Assembly: GCA_035690725.1 (NCBI GenBank)
Contig: DASSKF010000124.1
Location: forward strand, 1-15,696
DNA length: 15,696 nucleotides
Reading direction: 5' to 3'
From: DASSKF01 sp035690725
Lineage (GTDB): Bacteria; Actinomycetota; Actinomycetes; Actinomycetales; Dermatophilaceae
Of this stretch, positions 1-6,836 are shown piece by piece (the stretch's first letter is position 1; each line of letters begins with the position of its first letter). The translations under genes and the position numbers were made by a program. The notes beneath the pieces were generated by a model. That model did not search any database. It was not told the DNA's origin and worked only from the letters and a program-made list of their open reading frames with translations.

Positions 1-32
1 TCCTGCTCGATTTCTTCGCCGGCCACCGCGTC

Positions 33-41
33 TAGTAGCCT
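33..41 (+). promoter_or_regulatory. -10 region of tRNA-Ser(CGA)
   Basis: The hexamer TAGCCT (36-41) fits the actinobacterial TAnnnT -10 pattern. It is followed by 7 nt (GCCCGGC) and then the first base of the mature tRNA at 49. The same hexamer and the same 7-nt gap precede the other tRNA-Ser in this window. No good -35 match is visible; TTCTTC at 12-17 is the nearest. Transcription would start at or next to the mature 5' end. This is inferred from spacing only. Confidence 0.5.
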
Positions 42-48
42 GCCCGGC

Positions 49-138
49 GGTGGCGTGTCCGAGCGGCCGAAGGAGAACGCCTCGAAAGCGTTTGTGGGTT
101 GACGCCCACCGTGGGTTCAAATCCCACCGCCACCGCCA
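49..138 (+). tRNA. tRNA-Ser, anticodon CGA (reads UCG)
   Basis: A 90-nt type-II tRNA with a long variable arm. The acceptor strand GGTGGCG (49-55) pairs with CGCCACC (128-134). The discriminator is G135 and CCA is encoded at 136-138. The anticodon stem AACGC/GCGTT (76-80, 88-92) encloses the loop CTCGAAA (81-87) with anticodon CGA at 83-85. The variable arm is a GTGGGT/GCCCAC hairpin, and the T arm carries the standard GGTTCAAATCC core. The long variable arm and the anticodon both indicate serine. The encoded CCA contrasts with the second tRNA-Ser at the right end, where it is not encoded. Confidence 0.97.
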
Positions 139-161
139 CACGTGGCCCCACCGGGCCACCG

Positions 162-230
162 CTCGTGGGCGATGATCGTGGGGTTCGGGCGCGGAATGCG
201 GCTCCGGACCCCACGATCATTTCCCACGAG
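162..230. repeat. Palindromic repeat element, copy 1 (probable bidirectional terminator)
   Basis: The 23-nt arms lie at 162-184 and 208-230, with a 23-nt loop. The left arm begins CTCGTGGG and ends ATGATCGTGGGGT; the right arm is its reverse complement except at two adjacent positions (CG at 170-171 against AA). The stem is the same as in copy 2 at 3158-3229, but the loops differ. It sits between the end of tRNA-Ser (+) and the stop codon of the leftward DUF1348 gene, so it could end transcription from both sides. It could also be a dispersed palindromic (REP- or MITE-like) repeat. Confidence 0.8.
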
Positions 231-243
231 TGCCCCCGCCGCG

Positions 244-714
244 TCAGAAACCGAGCTCGGTGAGCCCCGGGTAGCCCCTCGGCCGCGGCTGGCCGCTCTC
301 CCAGCGCAGTTTCCGCTCCGCGTCGTCGATCGGCACGTCGTTGATGCTCGAGTGCCGCACGGCCATCAGCCCGTCCTCGGCGAACTCCCAGTTCTCGTTG
401 CCGAAGGAGCGCCACCACTGCCCTTCGGGATCGTGGGACTCGTAGCAGTAGCGCACCGCGATGCGGTTCCCGTCGTAGGCCCACAGCTCCTTGACCAGGC
501 GGTACCCCAGCTCGCGGGACCACTTGCCCGTGAGGAACTCGACGATCTCGGGCCGCCCCGTCACGAAGGTGTCCCGGTTGCGCCACCGGCTGTCCTCGGT
601 GTACGCCAGCGCCACCTGCTCGGGGTCCTGCCGGTTCCACGCGTCCTCGGCCGCCTGGATCTTCTCGACCGCCGCCTCCCACGTGAAGGGAGGAACCGGG
701 GGCTTGGCCGTCAT
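244..714 (-). CDS. DUF1348 family protein, NTF2/SnoaL-like fold
   Basis: This 156-residue soluble protein matches my memory of the DUF1348 branch of the NTF2-like superfamily. These are small alpha+beta barrels with a hydrophobic pocket; no reaction is established for DUF1348. Diagnostic stretches are PPFTWEAAVEKIQAAEDAWN near the N-terminus, YTEDSRWRNR (about 38-47), KWSRELGYRLVKELWAY (64-80), FGNENWEF (104-111) and SSINDVPI (122-129). There is no signal peptide or membrane segment. The ATG at 714 was chosen because GGAG lies 5 nt upstream and the family's N-terminus starts here; upstream in-frame codons read into the neighbouring gene. It begins 34 nt after the stop of the M48-like gene on the same strand, so the two are probably co-transcribed. 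Role unknown. Confidence 0.85.
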   Translation of the reverse strand: MTAKPPVPPFTWEAAVEKIQAAEDAWNRQDPEQVALAYTEDSRWRNRDTFVTGRPEIVEFLTGKWSRELGYRLVKELWAYDGNRIAVRYCYESHDPEGQWWRSFGNENWEFAEDGLMAVRHSSINDVPIDDAERKLRWESGQPRPRGYPGLTELGF

Positions 715-748
715 CACTGCTCCGCTCGTCGGGGGATCGTGCCGCCCA

Positions 749-2134
749 CTACACCCCGCATCGGCCGTTCCGGCAAGCGTATGCCGTGTCGTTGCGTGGC
801 CGGGACTCGTCGCGTCCCGACCACCGGGGCCGGAGCAGGTGCTCCAGCCGTCGCTCGACCTGCGGGTCCCGGCCGGCGCCGGCCGCCCGGGCGCTGCCGG
901 CCCCGACGGCGTGCTGCCGTCCCGCCCCCTCGGCGCTGGCCAGCCGCTCGGCCCGCCAGCTGGTCGGCGCCGCGAGGGACGGCATGCGCCCCACGTGCGC
1001 TGCGTCGAGCCGGCGCAGGCGCTCGAACTCGGTCGGAGGAGTCCCGGCCAGCTGCTCGCGGACCGCGAGCAGCCGTGGGGTGCCCGCCCCGGGACCGCGG
1101 TGAACGCTGTCGGCGGCACCCGGCCCGAGCGGTCGGGCGGCCACCCGCAGGGCGCTCTCCACCAGCAGCTCGGCGCGCAGGACCTCCTGCACGGCGGCGG
1201 GTGAGGTGGCGTCGGCGGCCACCGCGTCGGCGGCGTAGTCGCCGGCCTGCCAGGTGGGCAGCAGGAGCCGGGTGACCAGCCGGAGGTGGCCGCGCAGGAC
1301 CGCGCCGATGACCTTCTCGCTCAGCCGGCTGAAGACGTTGCTCCAGCGTTGTCGGCGGGCCTTCGAGAAACCCTCGACGTGCTGGTAGTAGACGGCCGGG
1401 TCCAGCTTGCCGATCGTGCCCTCGACCTCCTCGTAGGGCGTGATCGTCTCCGGGCCGGTGAGGCCGAGCCAGTGCGTCACGGTGGTGGCGGCGAGGTCGG
1501 CCAGGACCTGGGCCGCCCGCGGCGGACGGGTCTCCCGGGCCAGGGCCCGGGTCACCAGGGCCGCACGGCCCTGCGGGGAGAGCATGGTCCAGACCGGCGC
1601 GTTGAGGTGGAGCACGCGGTGACCGGTCGGCGACGTCGTCGTCACGCCGGTCGGGGTGGCGGGCAGGGCGTGCACCGCGTCCGGCTGCGGGCGGCCGAGG
1701 CGCGCCGCGGCCGTGGAGACCGTCTCGGTCAGCGGCGAGCCGTCCGCGGTCGGCAGCTGCTCCCCCTCGACCGAGGGCAGCCGCGGCCGGAACACCACAC
1801 CCAGCAGGGCCAGCACGACGCCGAGGCCGATGATCCCCGGTTCGTCGAGGTTGCCGACGACGAGCGCGACGCCGCCGGCCAGGAGCGCCAAGGGCACCAG
1901 TGGCACGAAAAGGCAGAGCAGCACGCCGACCGCCGGCCCCAGGGGCGCCCGGTCGCCGTCCCGAGCGGACGCCGCGAGCCCGGCATACCGGAGTCTGCGG
2001 TGGCGGGCCCAGCGGCTCTCCTGGTCCACCGAGGTGTCCAGGCCCCACTCGCAGTGCGGGCACCAGGTGACGAACCCGGGCGTCGGGTCCAGCGCGCGAC
2101 CGCAGCCCGGGCACGAGCGGACGGTCACCGTCAT
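749..2134 (-). CDS. Zinc-ribbon membrane protein resembling a catalytically dead M48 peptidase
   Basis: This 461-residue protein opens with a zinc ribbon (C8, C11, C25, C28; CPGC then CPHC). Two hydrophobic membrane segments follow at about 65-93 and 98-115. After them comes a region laid out like M48/HtpX peptidases: VLHLNAPVWTMLSPQGRAAL (174-193) matches the stretch before the zinc motif. Where HExxH should be, the sequence reads TRALARE (195-201), so both histidine ligands are missing. GDYAADAVAA (298-307) resembles the downstream ExxAD motif with Asp in place of Glu. I therefore infer an M48-derived, probably non-proteolytic membrane protein; the homology is my reading and has not been tested by alignment. 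The ATG at 2134 has no Shine-Dalgarno but has TACCCT 7 nt upstream, which suits a leaderless mRNA. An in-frame start at 2185 would overlap the divergent gene. Confidence 0.7.
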   Translation of the reverse strand: MTVTVRSCPGCGRALDPTPGFVTWCPHCEWGLDTSVDQESRWARHRRLRYAGLAASARDGDRAPLGPAVGVLLCLFVPLVPLALLAGGVALVVGNLDEPGIIGLGVVLALLGVVFRPRLPSVEGEQLPTADGSPLTETVSTAAARLGRPQPDAVHALPATPTGVTTTSPTGHRVLHLNAPVWTMLSPQGRAALVTRALARETRPPRAAQVLADLAATTVTHWLGLTGPETITPYEEVEGTIGKLDPAVYYQHVEGFSKARRQRWSNVFSRLSEKVIGAVLRGHLRLVTRLLLPTWQAGDYAADAVAADATSPAAVQEVLRAELLVESALRVAARPLGPGAADSVHRGPGAGTPRLLAVREQLAGTPPTEFERLRRLDAAHVGRMPSLAAPTSWRAERLASAEGAGRQHAVGAGSARAAGAGRDPQVERRLEHLLRPRWSGRDESRPRNDTAYACRNGRCGV

Positions 2135-2141
2135 GGTCGGG

Positions 2142-2147
2142 AGGGTA
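2142..2147 (-). promoter_or_regulatory. Putative -10 box for a leaderless M48-like mRNA
   Basis: On the minus strand TACCCT is followed by 7 nt (CCCGACC) and then the ATG whose first base is 2134. This is the usual geometry of an actinobacterial leaderless promoter. Only 41 bp separate this start from the divergent GTG at 2176, so the two promoters must overlap. A weaker CACACT box (2164-2169) lies 6 nt before that GTG. Confidence 0.45.
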
Positions 2148-2175
2148 GTGGATCCCGGGTTGGCACACTGGCCGC

Positions 2176-3156
2176 GTGACACCACAGCCGACCGGCCCGT
2201 TGCCCACCTACGCGGACGTCGAGGCCGCCGCCCAGCGGCTGCGCGGCCACGCCCACCCGACCCCGGTGCTGACCTCGCGCCGGCTCGACGAGGAGCTCGG
2301 GCTGCAGGTGCACCTCAAGTGCGAGAACGTCCAGCGCGTCGGCGCGTTCAAGTTCCGCGGCGCGTTCAACGCGATCTCCCGGCTCTCCCCGGAGCAGAGG
2401 GCGGCGGGCGTCGTGGCATGGTCGTCCGGAAACCACGCCCAGGCGGTGGCGCTCGCGGCCCGGCTGAACGGGGCGCGGGCAACGATCGTCATGCCGCACG
2501 ACGCGCCCGCGAGCAAGCTCGCCGCGACGAAGAGCTACGGGGCCGAGGTGGTCGGCTACGACCGCTACGCCGAGGACCGGATCGAGATCGGCCGCGGCCT
2601 CGCCGCCGAGCGGGGCGCCGCGGTGATCCCGCCGTTCGACCACCCGGACATCATCGCGGGGCAGGGCACGGCGGTGAAGGAGCTGCTGGAGCAGACCGGC
2701 CCGCTCGACGCGCTCCTGGTCCCGCTCGGCGGCGGCGGGCTGCTGTCCGGGTCGCTGCTCAGCGCGAGCGCGCTGGCGCCCGACTGCGCGGTCTTCGGGG
2801 TCGAGCCCGAGGCAGGCGACGACGGCCGGCAGTCGCTGCGCCGGGGTGAGCTCGTCACCATCCCCGCCCCACAGACGATCGCGGACGGCGCCCAGACCAC
2901 GAGCCTCGGGGAGCTGACCTTCCCGATCATCCGGGACCGGGTCACCGACGTCCTCACGGCGACCGACGAGGAGCTCGTCGCACAGATGCGGGTGCTGGCG
3001 TCGACGCTGAAGCTCGTGGTCGAGCCGACCGGCTGCCTCGGCCTGGCCGCCCTGGCCCGGGAGGCCGACCGCTGGGCCGGCCGGCGGGTCGGCGTGGTCA
3101 TCTCGGGCGGCAACGTCGACCTCGACCGGTACGCCGCGCTGCTCGCCTCCGGGTAG
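2176..3156 (+). CDS. PLP-dependent threonine/serine ammonia-lyase-like enzyme
   Basis: This 326-residue fold-type II PLP enzyme belongs to the threonine dehydratase / serine racemase / 3-hydroxyaspartate dehydratase group. Visible motifs are the Schiff-base lysine K59 in GAFKFRG, the substrate loop SSGNHAQ (83-89), the phosphate-binding loop GGGGLLSG (185-192) and S310 in ISGGN, expected to contact the pyridine nitrogen. There is no C-terminal ACT domain, so isoleucine-controlled biosynthetic IlvA is unlikely. A catabolic threonine or serine dehydratase, a racemase or a hydroxyaspartate dehydratase all remain possible. E210 and D216 fall where serine racemases bind a metal. The GTG at 2176 is the only start that fits the family's N-terminus; no Shine-Dalgarno is present. 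The gene diverges from the M48-like gene, and a palindromic element follows its TAG stop within 2 nt. Confidence 0.9.
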   Translation: MTPQPTGPLPTYADVEAAAQRLRGHAHPTPVLTSRRLDEELGLQVHLKCENVQRVGAFKFRGAFNAISRLSPEQRAAGVVAWSSGNHAQAVALAARLNGARATIVMPHDAPASKLAATKSYGAEVVGYDRYAEDRIEIGRGLAAERGAAVIPPFDHPDIIAGQGTAVKELLEQTGPLDALLVPLGGGGLLSGSLLSASALAPDCAVFGVEPEAGDDGRQSLRRGELVTIPAPQTIADGAQTTSLGELTFPIIRDRVTDVLTATDEELVAQMRVLASTLKLVVEPTGCLGLAALAREADRWAGRRVGVVISGGNVDLDRYAALLASG

Positions 3157-3157
3157 G

Positions 3158-3229
3158 CACTCGTGGGAAATGATCGTGGGGACCGGCCCACGATCCGCTC
3201 GACTTTCCCACGATCATTTCCCACGAGTG
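3158..3229. repeat. Palindromic repeat element, copy 2 (probable bidirectional terminator)
   Basis: Perfect 23-nt inverted arms (3158-3180 and 3207-3229) flank a 26-nt loop. The arm starts CACTCGTGGG and ends AAATGATCGTGGG on the left. The loop contains a further partial copy of the arm, CCCACGATC at 3187-3195. The element fills the gap between two convergent genes (stops at 3156 and 3256). The stem matches copy 1 at 162-230, which also lies between converging transcripts. Confidence 0.85.
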
Positions 3230-3255
3230 GTCGGTTGCGGGCGGGGGGCGGTGGG

Positions 3256-3915
3256 TCAGGAGGTCGCCGCGGCGACGGCGTCGGCGATCGGCTGGTCGCC
3301 GCTGACGACCTCCCACTGCTGGCCGATGGTCCGCGGGTCGTCCAGGGCGGCCACGATCACGGCGGCGACGTCGGCACGGGGGATCGGCCCGCGCTCGACC
3401 TCCTCGGCGAGCGTCACCCGGCCGGTACCGGGGTCGTCGGTGAGCCCGCCCGGCCGCAGGATCGTCCAGTCCAGCGACGACTGCCGCAGGCTCGCGTCGG
3501 CGTCGCGCTTGGCGGCCACGTAGGCCTTCCACACCTCGGAGGCGTCGTCCGCGACCGGCCGGTCCACGCTGATCGCCGAGACCTGCACGAACCGGGAGAC
3601 CTGTGCCTGCTCCGCGGCGGCCACGCTCTTGAGCGAGCCCTCCAGGTCCACCGTCCGCTTGCGCTCCACCTTGCCGTCGGCACCGGCTCCCGCGGAGAAC
3701 ACGACGGCGTCGGCACCCTCGAGGACCTCGGCCAGCCGGGCGGGCTCCTCGTGCTCGAGGTCGACCTGCACCGCCTGGCCGCCGAGCTGCTCGACGTCGG
3801 CGACGTGCTCGGGGTTGCGCACGGTGGCGACCACCGTGTCACCACGCTCGCTGAGCTGCCGGGTCAGCTGCTGGGCGATCTTGCCGTGCCCTCCGACGAT
3901 GACGACGCGTGCCAT
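3256..3915 (-). CDS. NAD(P)-binding atypical short-chain dehydrogenase (SDR_a5 / YwnB-like)
   Basis: This 219-residue protein has an N-terminal Rossmann fold with the dinucleotide loop GGHGKIA (8-14) directly after the first strand (RVVIV). It also has a YxxxK pair (Y132, K136 in AYVAAK) and the RPGGLTDDPGTG stretch typical of atypical SDRs that bind NAD(P)H. Such proteins act as small NAD(P)H-dependent reductases or as redox sensors; the substrate here cannot be read from the sequence. The full domain is present in one short chain with no signal peptide or membrane segment. The ATG at 3915 is well supported by GAGGAGG about 5 nt upstream. The gene converges on the PLP enzyme and diverges from glyA; TTGACA on its strand (3958-3953) is a possible -35, but I see no good -10. 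Confidence 0.88.
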   Translation of the reverse strand: MARVVIVGGHGKIAQQLTRQLSERGDTVVATVRNPEHVADVEQLGGQAVQVDLEHEEPARLAEVLEGADAVVFSAGAGADGKVERKRTVDLEGSLKSVAAAEQAQVSRFVQVSAISVDRPVADDASEVWKAYVAAKRDADASLRQSSLDWTILRPGGLTDDPGTGRVTLAEEVERGPIPRADVAAVIVAALDDPRTIGQQWEVVSGDQPIADAVAAATS

Positions 3916-4009
3916 GGGTTCCTCCTCGTGCTCGGTGAACGGGTGCTCCTCGTGTCAACCGCTCGCGCCGGGGAACCCTTCCCCGCGGCCAGTCGGTGGG
4001 GTCGGGTTG

Positions 4010-4040
4010 TTGCCGCCACCTACGGCCCGGGCCGTAGTCT
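4010..4040 (+). promoter_or_regulatory. glyA promoter with 16-bp palindromic operator candidate
   Basis: TAGTCT at 4035-4040 fits a TAnnnT -10 box, with TTGCCG (4010-4015) 19 bp upstream as a weak -35. The perfect palindrome TACGGCCCGGGCCGTA (4021-4036) fills the spacer and overlaps the first two bases of the -10. A repressor bound there would block transcription. The predicted 5' UTR is about 33 nt, too short for a riboswitch. Confidence 0.45.
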
Positions 4041-4079
4041 CGGAGTCGCACCTCGCCACGTTCTACCCGAAGGGCCGTC

Positions 4080-5354
4080 ATGACGAACCTGTTGAACTCC
4101 CCGTTGTCCGAGGTTGACCCCGATGTCGCGGCTGCGCTGGACGCGGAGCGGGAGCGGCAGGAGACGACGCTGGAGATGATCGCGTCGGAGAACTTCGCGC
4201 CCGTGTCGGTGATGCAGGCCCAGGGGTCGGTGGCGACGAACAAGTATGCCGAGGGCTACCCGGGGCGGCGCTACTACGGGGGCTGCGAGAACGTCGACGT
4301 GGTCGAGCGGCTGGCGATCGACCGGCTGAAGTCGCTGTTCGGGGCGGAGTACGCGAACGTGCAGCCGCACTCGGGGGCACAGGCGAACACGGCGGTGTAC
4401 TTCGCGCTGCTGAAGCCCGGCGACACGATCCTCGGGCTGGACCTGGCCAACGGGGGGCACCTGACGCACGGGATGCGGATCAACTACTCAGGCAAGATGT
4501 TCGACGTGGTGCCCTACCACGTGGGCGAGGACGGACGGGTGGACATGGACGAGGTCGCCGGCCTGGCCCGTGAGCACCGGCCGAAGATGATCGTGGCGGG
4601 CTGGTCGGCCTACCCGCGGCAGCTGGACTTCGCCCGGTTCCGGGAGATCGCCGATGAGGTGGGGGCGCTGCTGTTCGTGGACATGGCCCACTTCGCGGGA
4701 CTGGTGGCGGCCGGGCTGCACCCCAACCCGGTGCCGCACGCGCACGTGACCACCACGACCACGCACAAGACGCTGGGTGGTCCGCGTGGTGGGGTGATCA
4801 TGACCAACGAGGCGGACATCGCCAAGAAGGTCAACTCGGCGGTCTTCCCCGGGATGCAGGGTGGCCCGCTGGAGCACGTGATCGCGGCGAAGGCGGTGTC
4901 GTTCAAGCTCGCGGCGGAGGAGGAGTTCGCGGACCGGCAGCGGCGCACGGTCGAGGGCGCCAAGATCCTGGCCGAGCGGCTGTGCCAGGGCGACGCGGTC
5001 GAGGCCGGGGTGAAGGTGCTCACCGGCGGCACCGACGTGCACCTGGTGCTGGTCGACCTGGTCGAGTCCTCGCTCGACGGCAAGCAGGCCGAGGACCGGC
5101 TGCACCAGATCGGGATCACGGTCAACCGCAACGCGGTGCCCAACGACCCGCGGCCGCCGATGGTCACCTCGGGGCTGCGGATCGGCACGCCGGCGCTGGC
5201 GACCCGCGGGTTCGACACCGCGGCGTTCACCGAGGTCGCCGACATCATCGCCCTGGCGCTGCAGCCGGAGCTCGACGACTCGGCCGCCCAGACCCTGCGC
5301 GAGCGCGTCGCCACCCTCGCCAAGGACTTCCCCCTCTACCCGTCCCTGGGGTGA
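4080..5354 (+). CDS. glyA: Serine hydroxymethyltransferase
   Basis: This 424-residue fold-type I PLP enzyme interconverts serine plus tetrahydrofolate with glycine plus 5,10-methylene-tetrahydrofolate in the cytosol, the main source of one-carbon units. It is full length for the bacterial family. Landmarks are IASENF (34-39), KYAEGYPGRRYYGG (55-68), HSGAQAN (97-103), D201 and H204 in DMAHFAGL (cofactor contacts), and the PLP lysine K230 in TTTTHKTLGGPRGG. The ATG at 4080 has GAAGGG 5 nt upstream and gives the usual N-terminus. sdaA follows 84 nt downstream on the same strand with no obvious terminator between them, so co-transcription is likely. Regulation may act through the palindrome in its promoter. 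Confidence 0.98.
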   Translation: MTNLLNSPLSEVDPDVAAALDAERERQETTLEMIASENFAPVSVMQAQGSVATNKYAEGYPGRRYYGGCENVDVVERLAIDRLKSLFGAEYANVQPHSGAQANTAVYFALLKPGDTILGLDLANGGHLTHGMRINYSGKMFDVVPYHVGEDGRVDMDEVAGLAREHRPKMIVAGWSAYPRQLDFARFREIADEVGALLFVDMAHFAGLVAAGLHPNPVPHAHVTTTTTHKTLGGPRGGVIMTNEADIAKKVNSAVFPGMQGGPLEHVIAAKAVSFKLAAEEEFADRQRRTVEGAKILAERLCQGDAVEAGVKVLTGGTDVHLVLVDLVESSLDGKQAEDRLHQIGITVNRNAVPNDPRPPMVTSGLRIGTPALATRGFDTAAFTEVADIIALALQPELDDSAAQTLRERVATLAKDFPLYPSLG

Positions 5355-5438
5355 GCGCTGCCGGCTGAGGGCAGGCAGGGACCCGCTCACACGGCATACC
5401 GGACGAGATCCTCGCGACGCAAAGGAGTGTGAGCAGCG

Positions 5439-6821
5439 TTGGCGCTCAGCGTCTTTGACCTGTTCTCCATCGGCATCGGACCGTCCAGCTCGCACACCGT
5501 GGGACCGATGCGGGCCGCGGTCACCTTCGTGACGGGCTTGCAGGACGACGGCCTGCTCGACCGGGTCGGGCGGGTCCACGCGGAGCTGTTCGGCTCGCTG
5601 GGGGCCACCGGGCACGGGCACGGCAGCGACAAGGCGGTGCTCCTCGGTCTGTCCGGCGAGGCCCCCGAGGAGGTGGACCCTCGGGCGGTCCACGGGACCC
5701 TCGAGCGGATCCGCGGCGAGCACCGGCTGCCCTTGCTCGGGACCCACGAGATCGGCTTCGACGAGGACCGCGACCTGGTGATGCACCGACGGAAGTCCCT
5801 GCCGGTGCACCCGAACGGGATGCAGTTCCACGCCTACGACGCCGACGGTGGGCTGCTGCGGTCGCGCACCTACTACTCGGTCGGTGGTGGGTTCGTCGTC
5901 AACGAGGAGGCGGACGACACCGACGGTGCGGCGAAGATCGTCCAGGACGAGACCGTCGTCGCCCACCCCTTCCGGACCGGGGACGAGCTGCTCGCCCGCT
6001 GCCGCGAGACCGGCCTGCCGATCGATCGCGTGATGCTGGACAACGAGCTGTCCTGGCGCACTGAGCAGCAGGTCCGCGACGGCCTGCTGCGGATCTGGAC
6101 GGTGATGCAGGAGTGCGTGCACAACGGCAGCACGACCGAGGGGACCCTGCCCGGCGGCCTCAAGGTGCCGCGCCGCGCGCCGGCGCTGCGGGAGCACCTC
6201 GAGCGGGAGGCCGACGGCGACGACCCGCTGCGCGGCATGGACTGGATCACCCTCTACGCACTGGCGGTCAACGAGGAGAACGCGGCGGGCGGGCGCGTCG
6301 TCACCGCCCCGACCAACGGGGCCGCGGGCATCATCCCGGCGGTGCTGCACTACTACACCCGGTTCGTGCCCGGGGCCGACGACGACGGGGTGGTCCGGTT
6401 CCTGCTCACCGCCGGCGCGATCGGCGTGATCTACAAGGAGACTGCGTCGATCTCCGGCGCGGAGGTCGGGTGCCAGGGAGAGGTCGGGTCGGCCTGCTCG
6501 ATGGCGGCCGGGGCGTTCGCTGCCGTCCTCGGCGGGACGCCGGAGCAGGCCGAGAACGCGGCCGAGATCGGGATGGAGCACAACCTCGGGCTCACCTGCG
6601 ACCCGGTCGGCGGGCTGGTGCAGATCCCCTGCATCGAGCGCAACGCCGTGGCCTCGGTCAAGGCGATCACGGCCGCGCGCACCGCGATGCGCGGCAGCGG
6701 CACGCACATCGTCTCGCTCGACAAGGTCATCAAGACCATGCGCGAGACGGGCAAGGACATGAAGGTGAAGTACAAGGAGACCGCGCGCGGCGGGCTCGCC
6801 GTCAACGTCATCGAGTGCTGA
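5439..6821 (+). CDS. sdaA: L-serine ammonia-lyase, single-chain iron-sulfur type
   Basis: This 460-residue enzyme deaminates L-serine to pyruvate and ammonia using a [4Fe-4S] cluster. The N-terminal domain begins SVFDLFSIGIGPSSSHTVGP (4-23), the classic serine dehydratase opening. The cluster cysteines are C345 (GCQGEVG), C387 (TCDPVGG) and C398 (IPCIE). The last residue is also cysteine, C460. In the Legionella enzyme of this type the C-terminal cysteine inserts into the active site and caps the cluster until serine displaces it. The start is TTG at 5439 with AAAGGAG 11 nt upstream; the family N-terminus supports this rare codon. With glyA it forms a glycine-serine-pyruvate route, or prevents serine excess. 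It ends 15 nt from the convergent wall peptidase gene. Confidence 0.96.
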   Translation: MALSVFDLFSIGIGPSSSHTVGPMRAAVTFVTGLQDDGLLDRVGRVHAELFGSLGATGHGHGSDKAVLLGLSGEAPEEVDPRAVHGTLERIRGEHRLPLLGTHEIGFDEDRDLVMHRRKSLPVHPNGMQFHAYDADGGLLRSRTYYSVGGGFVVNEEADDTDGAAKIVQDETVVAHPFRTGDELLARCRETGLPIDRVMLDNELSWRTEQQVRDGLLRIWTVMQECVHNGSTTEGTLPGGLKVPRRAPALREHLEREADGDDPLRGMDWITLYALAVNEENAAGGRVVTAPTNGAAGIIPAVLHYYTRFVPGADDDGVVRFLLTAGAIGVIYKETASISGAEVGCQGEVGSACSMAAGAFAAVLGGTPEQAENAAEIGMEHNLGLTCDPVGGLVQIPCIERNAVASVKAITAARTAMRGSGTHIVSLDKVIKTMRETGKDMKVKYKETARGGLAVNVIEC

Positions 6822-6836
6822 CGGCGGGCCCGTCGA

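Noticed and set aside
725..741. CTCGTCGGGGGATCGTG, loosely like an arm of the palindromic element
   Set aside because: It needs gaps to align, lies inside a probable operon and has no second arm; likely chance.
3922..3954. CTCCTCGTG repeated at 3922-3930 and 3946-3954
   Set aside because: The first copy is the complement of a ribosome-binding site; the repeat is short and easily arises by chance.
4041..4079. Glycine or THF riboswitch before glyA
   Set aside because: The space between the predicted transcription start and ATG is too short, and no conserved aptamer core is visible.
4488..6707. Very long open frame antisense to glyA and sdaA
   Set aside because: It mirrors the codon bias of two certain genes on the other strand, has low-complexity Arg/Val/Leu/Asp-rich content and matches no family; long shadow frames are expected at this GC content.
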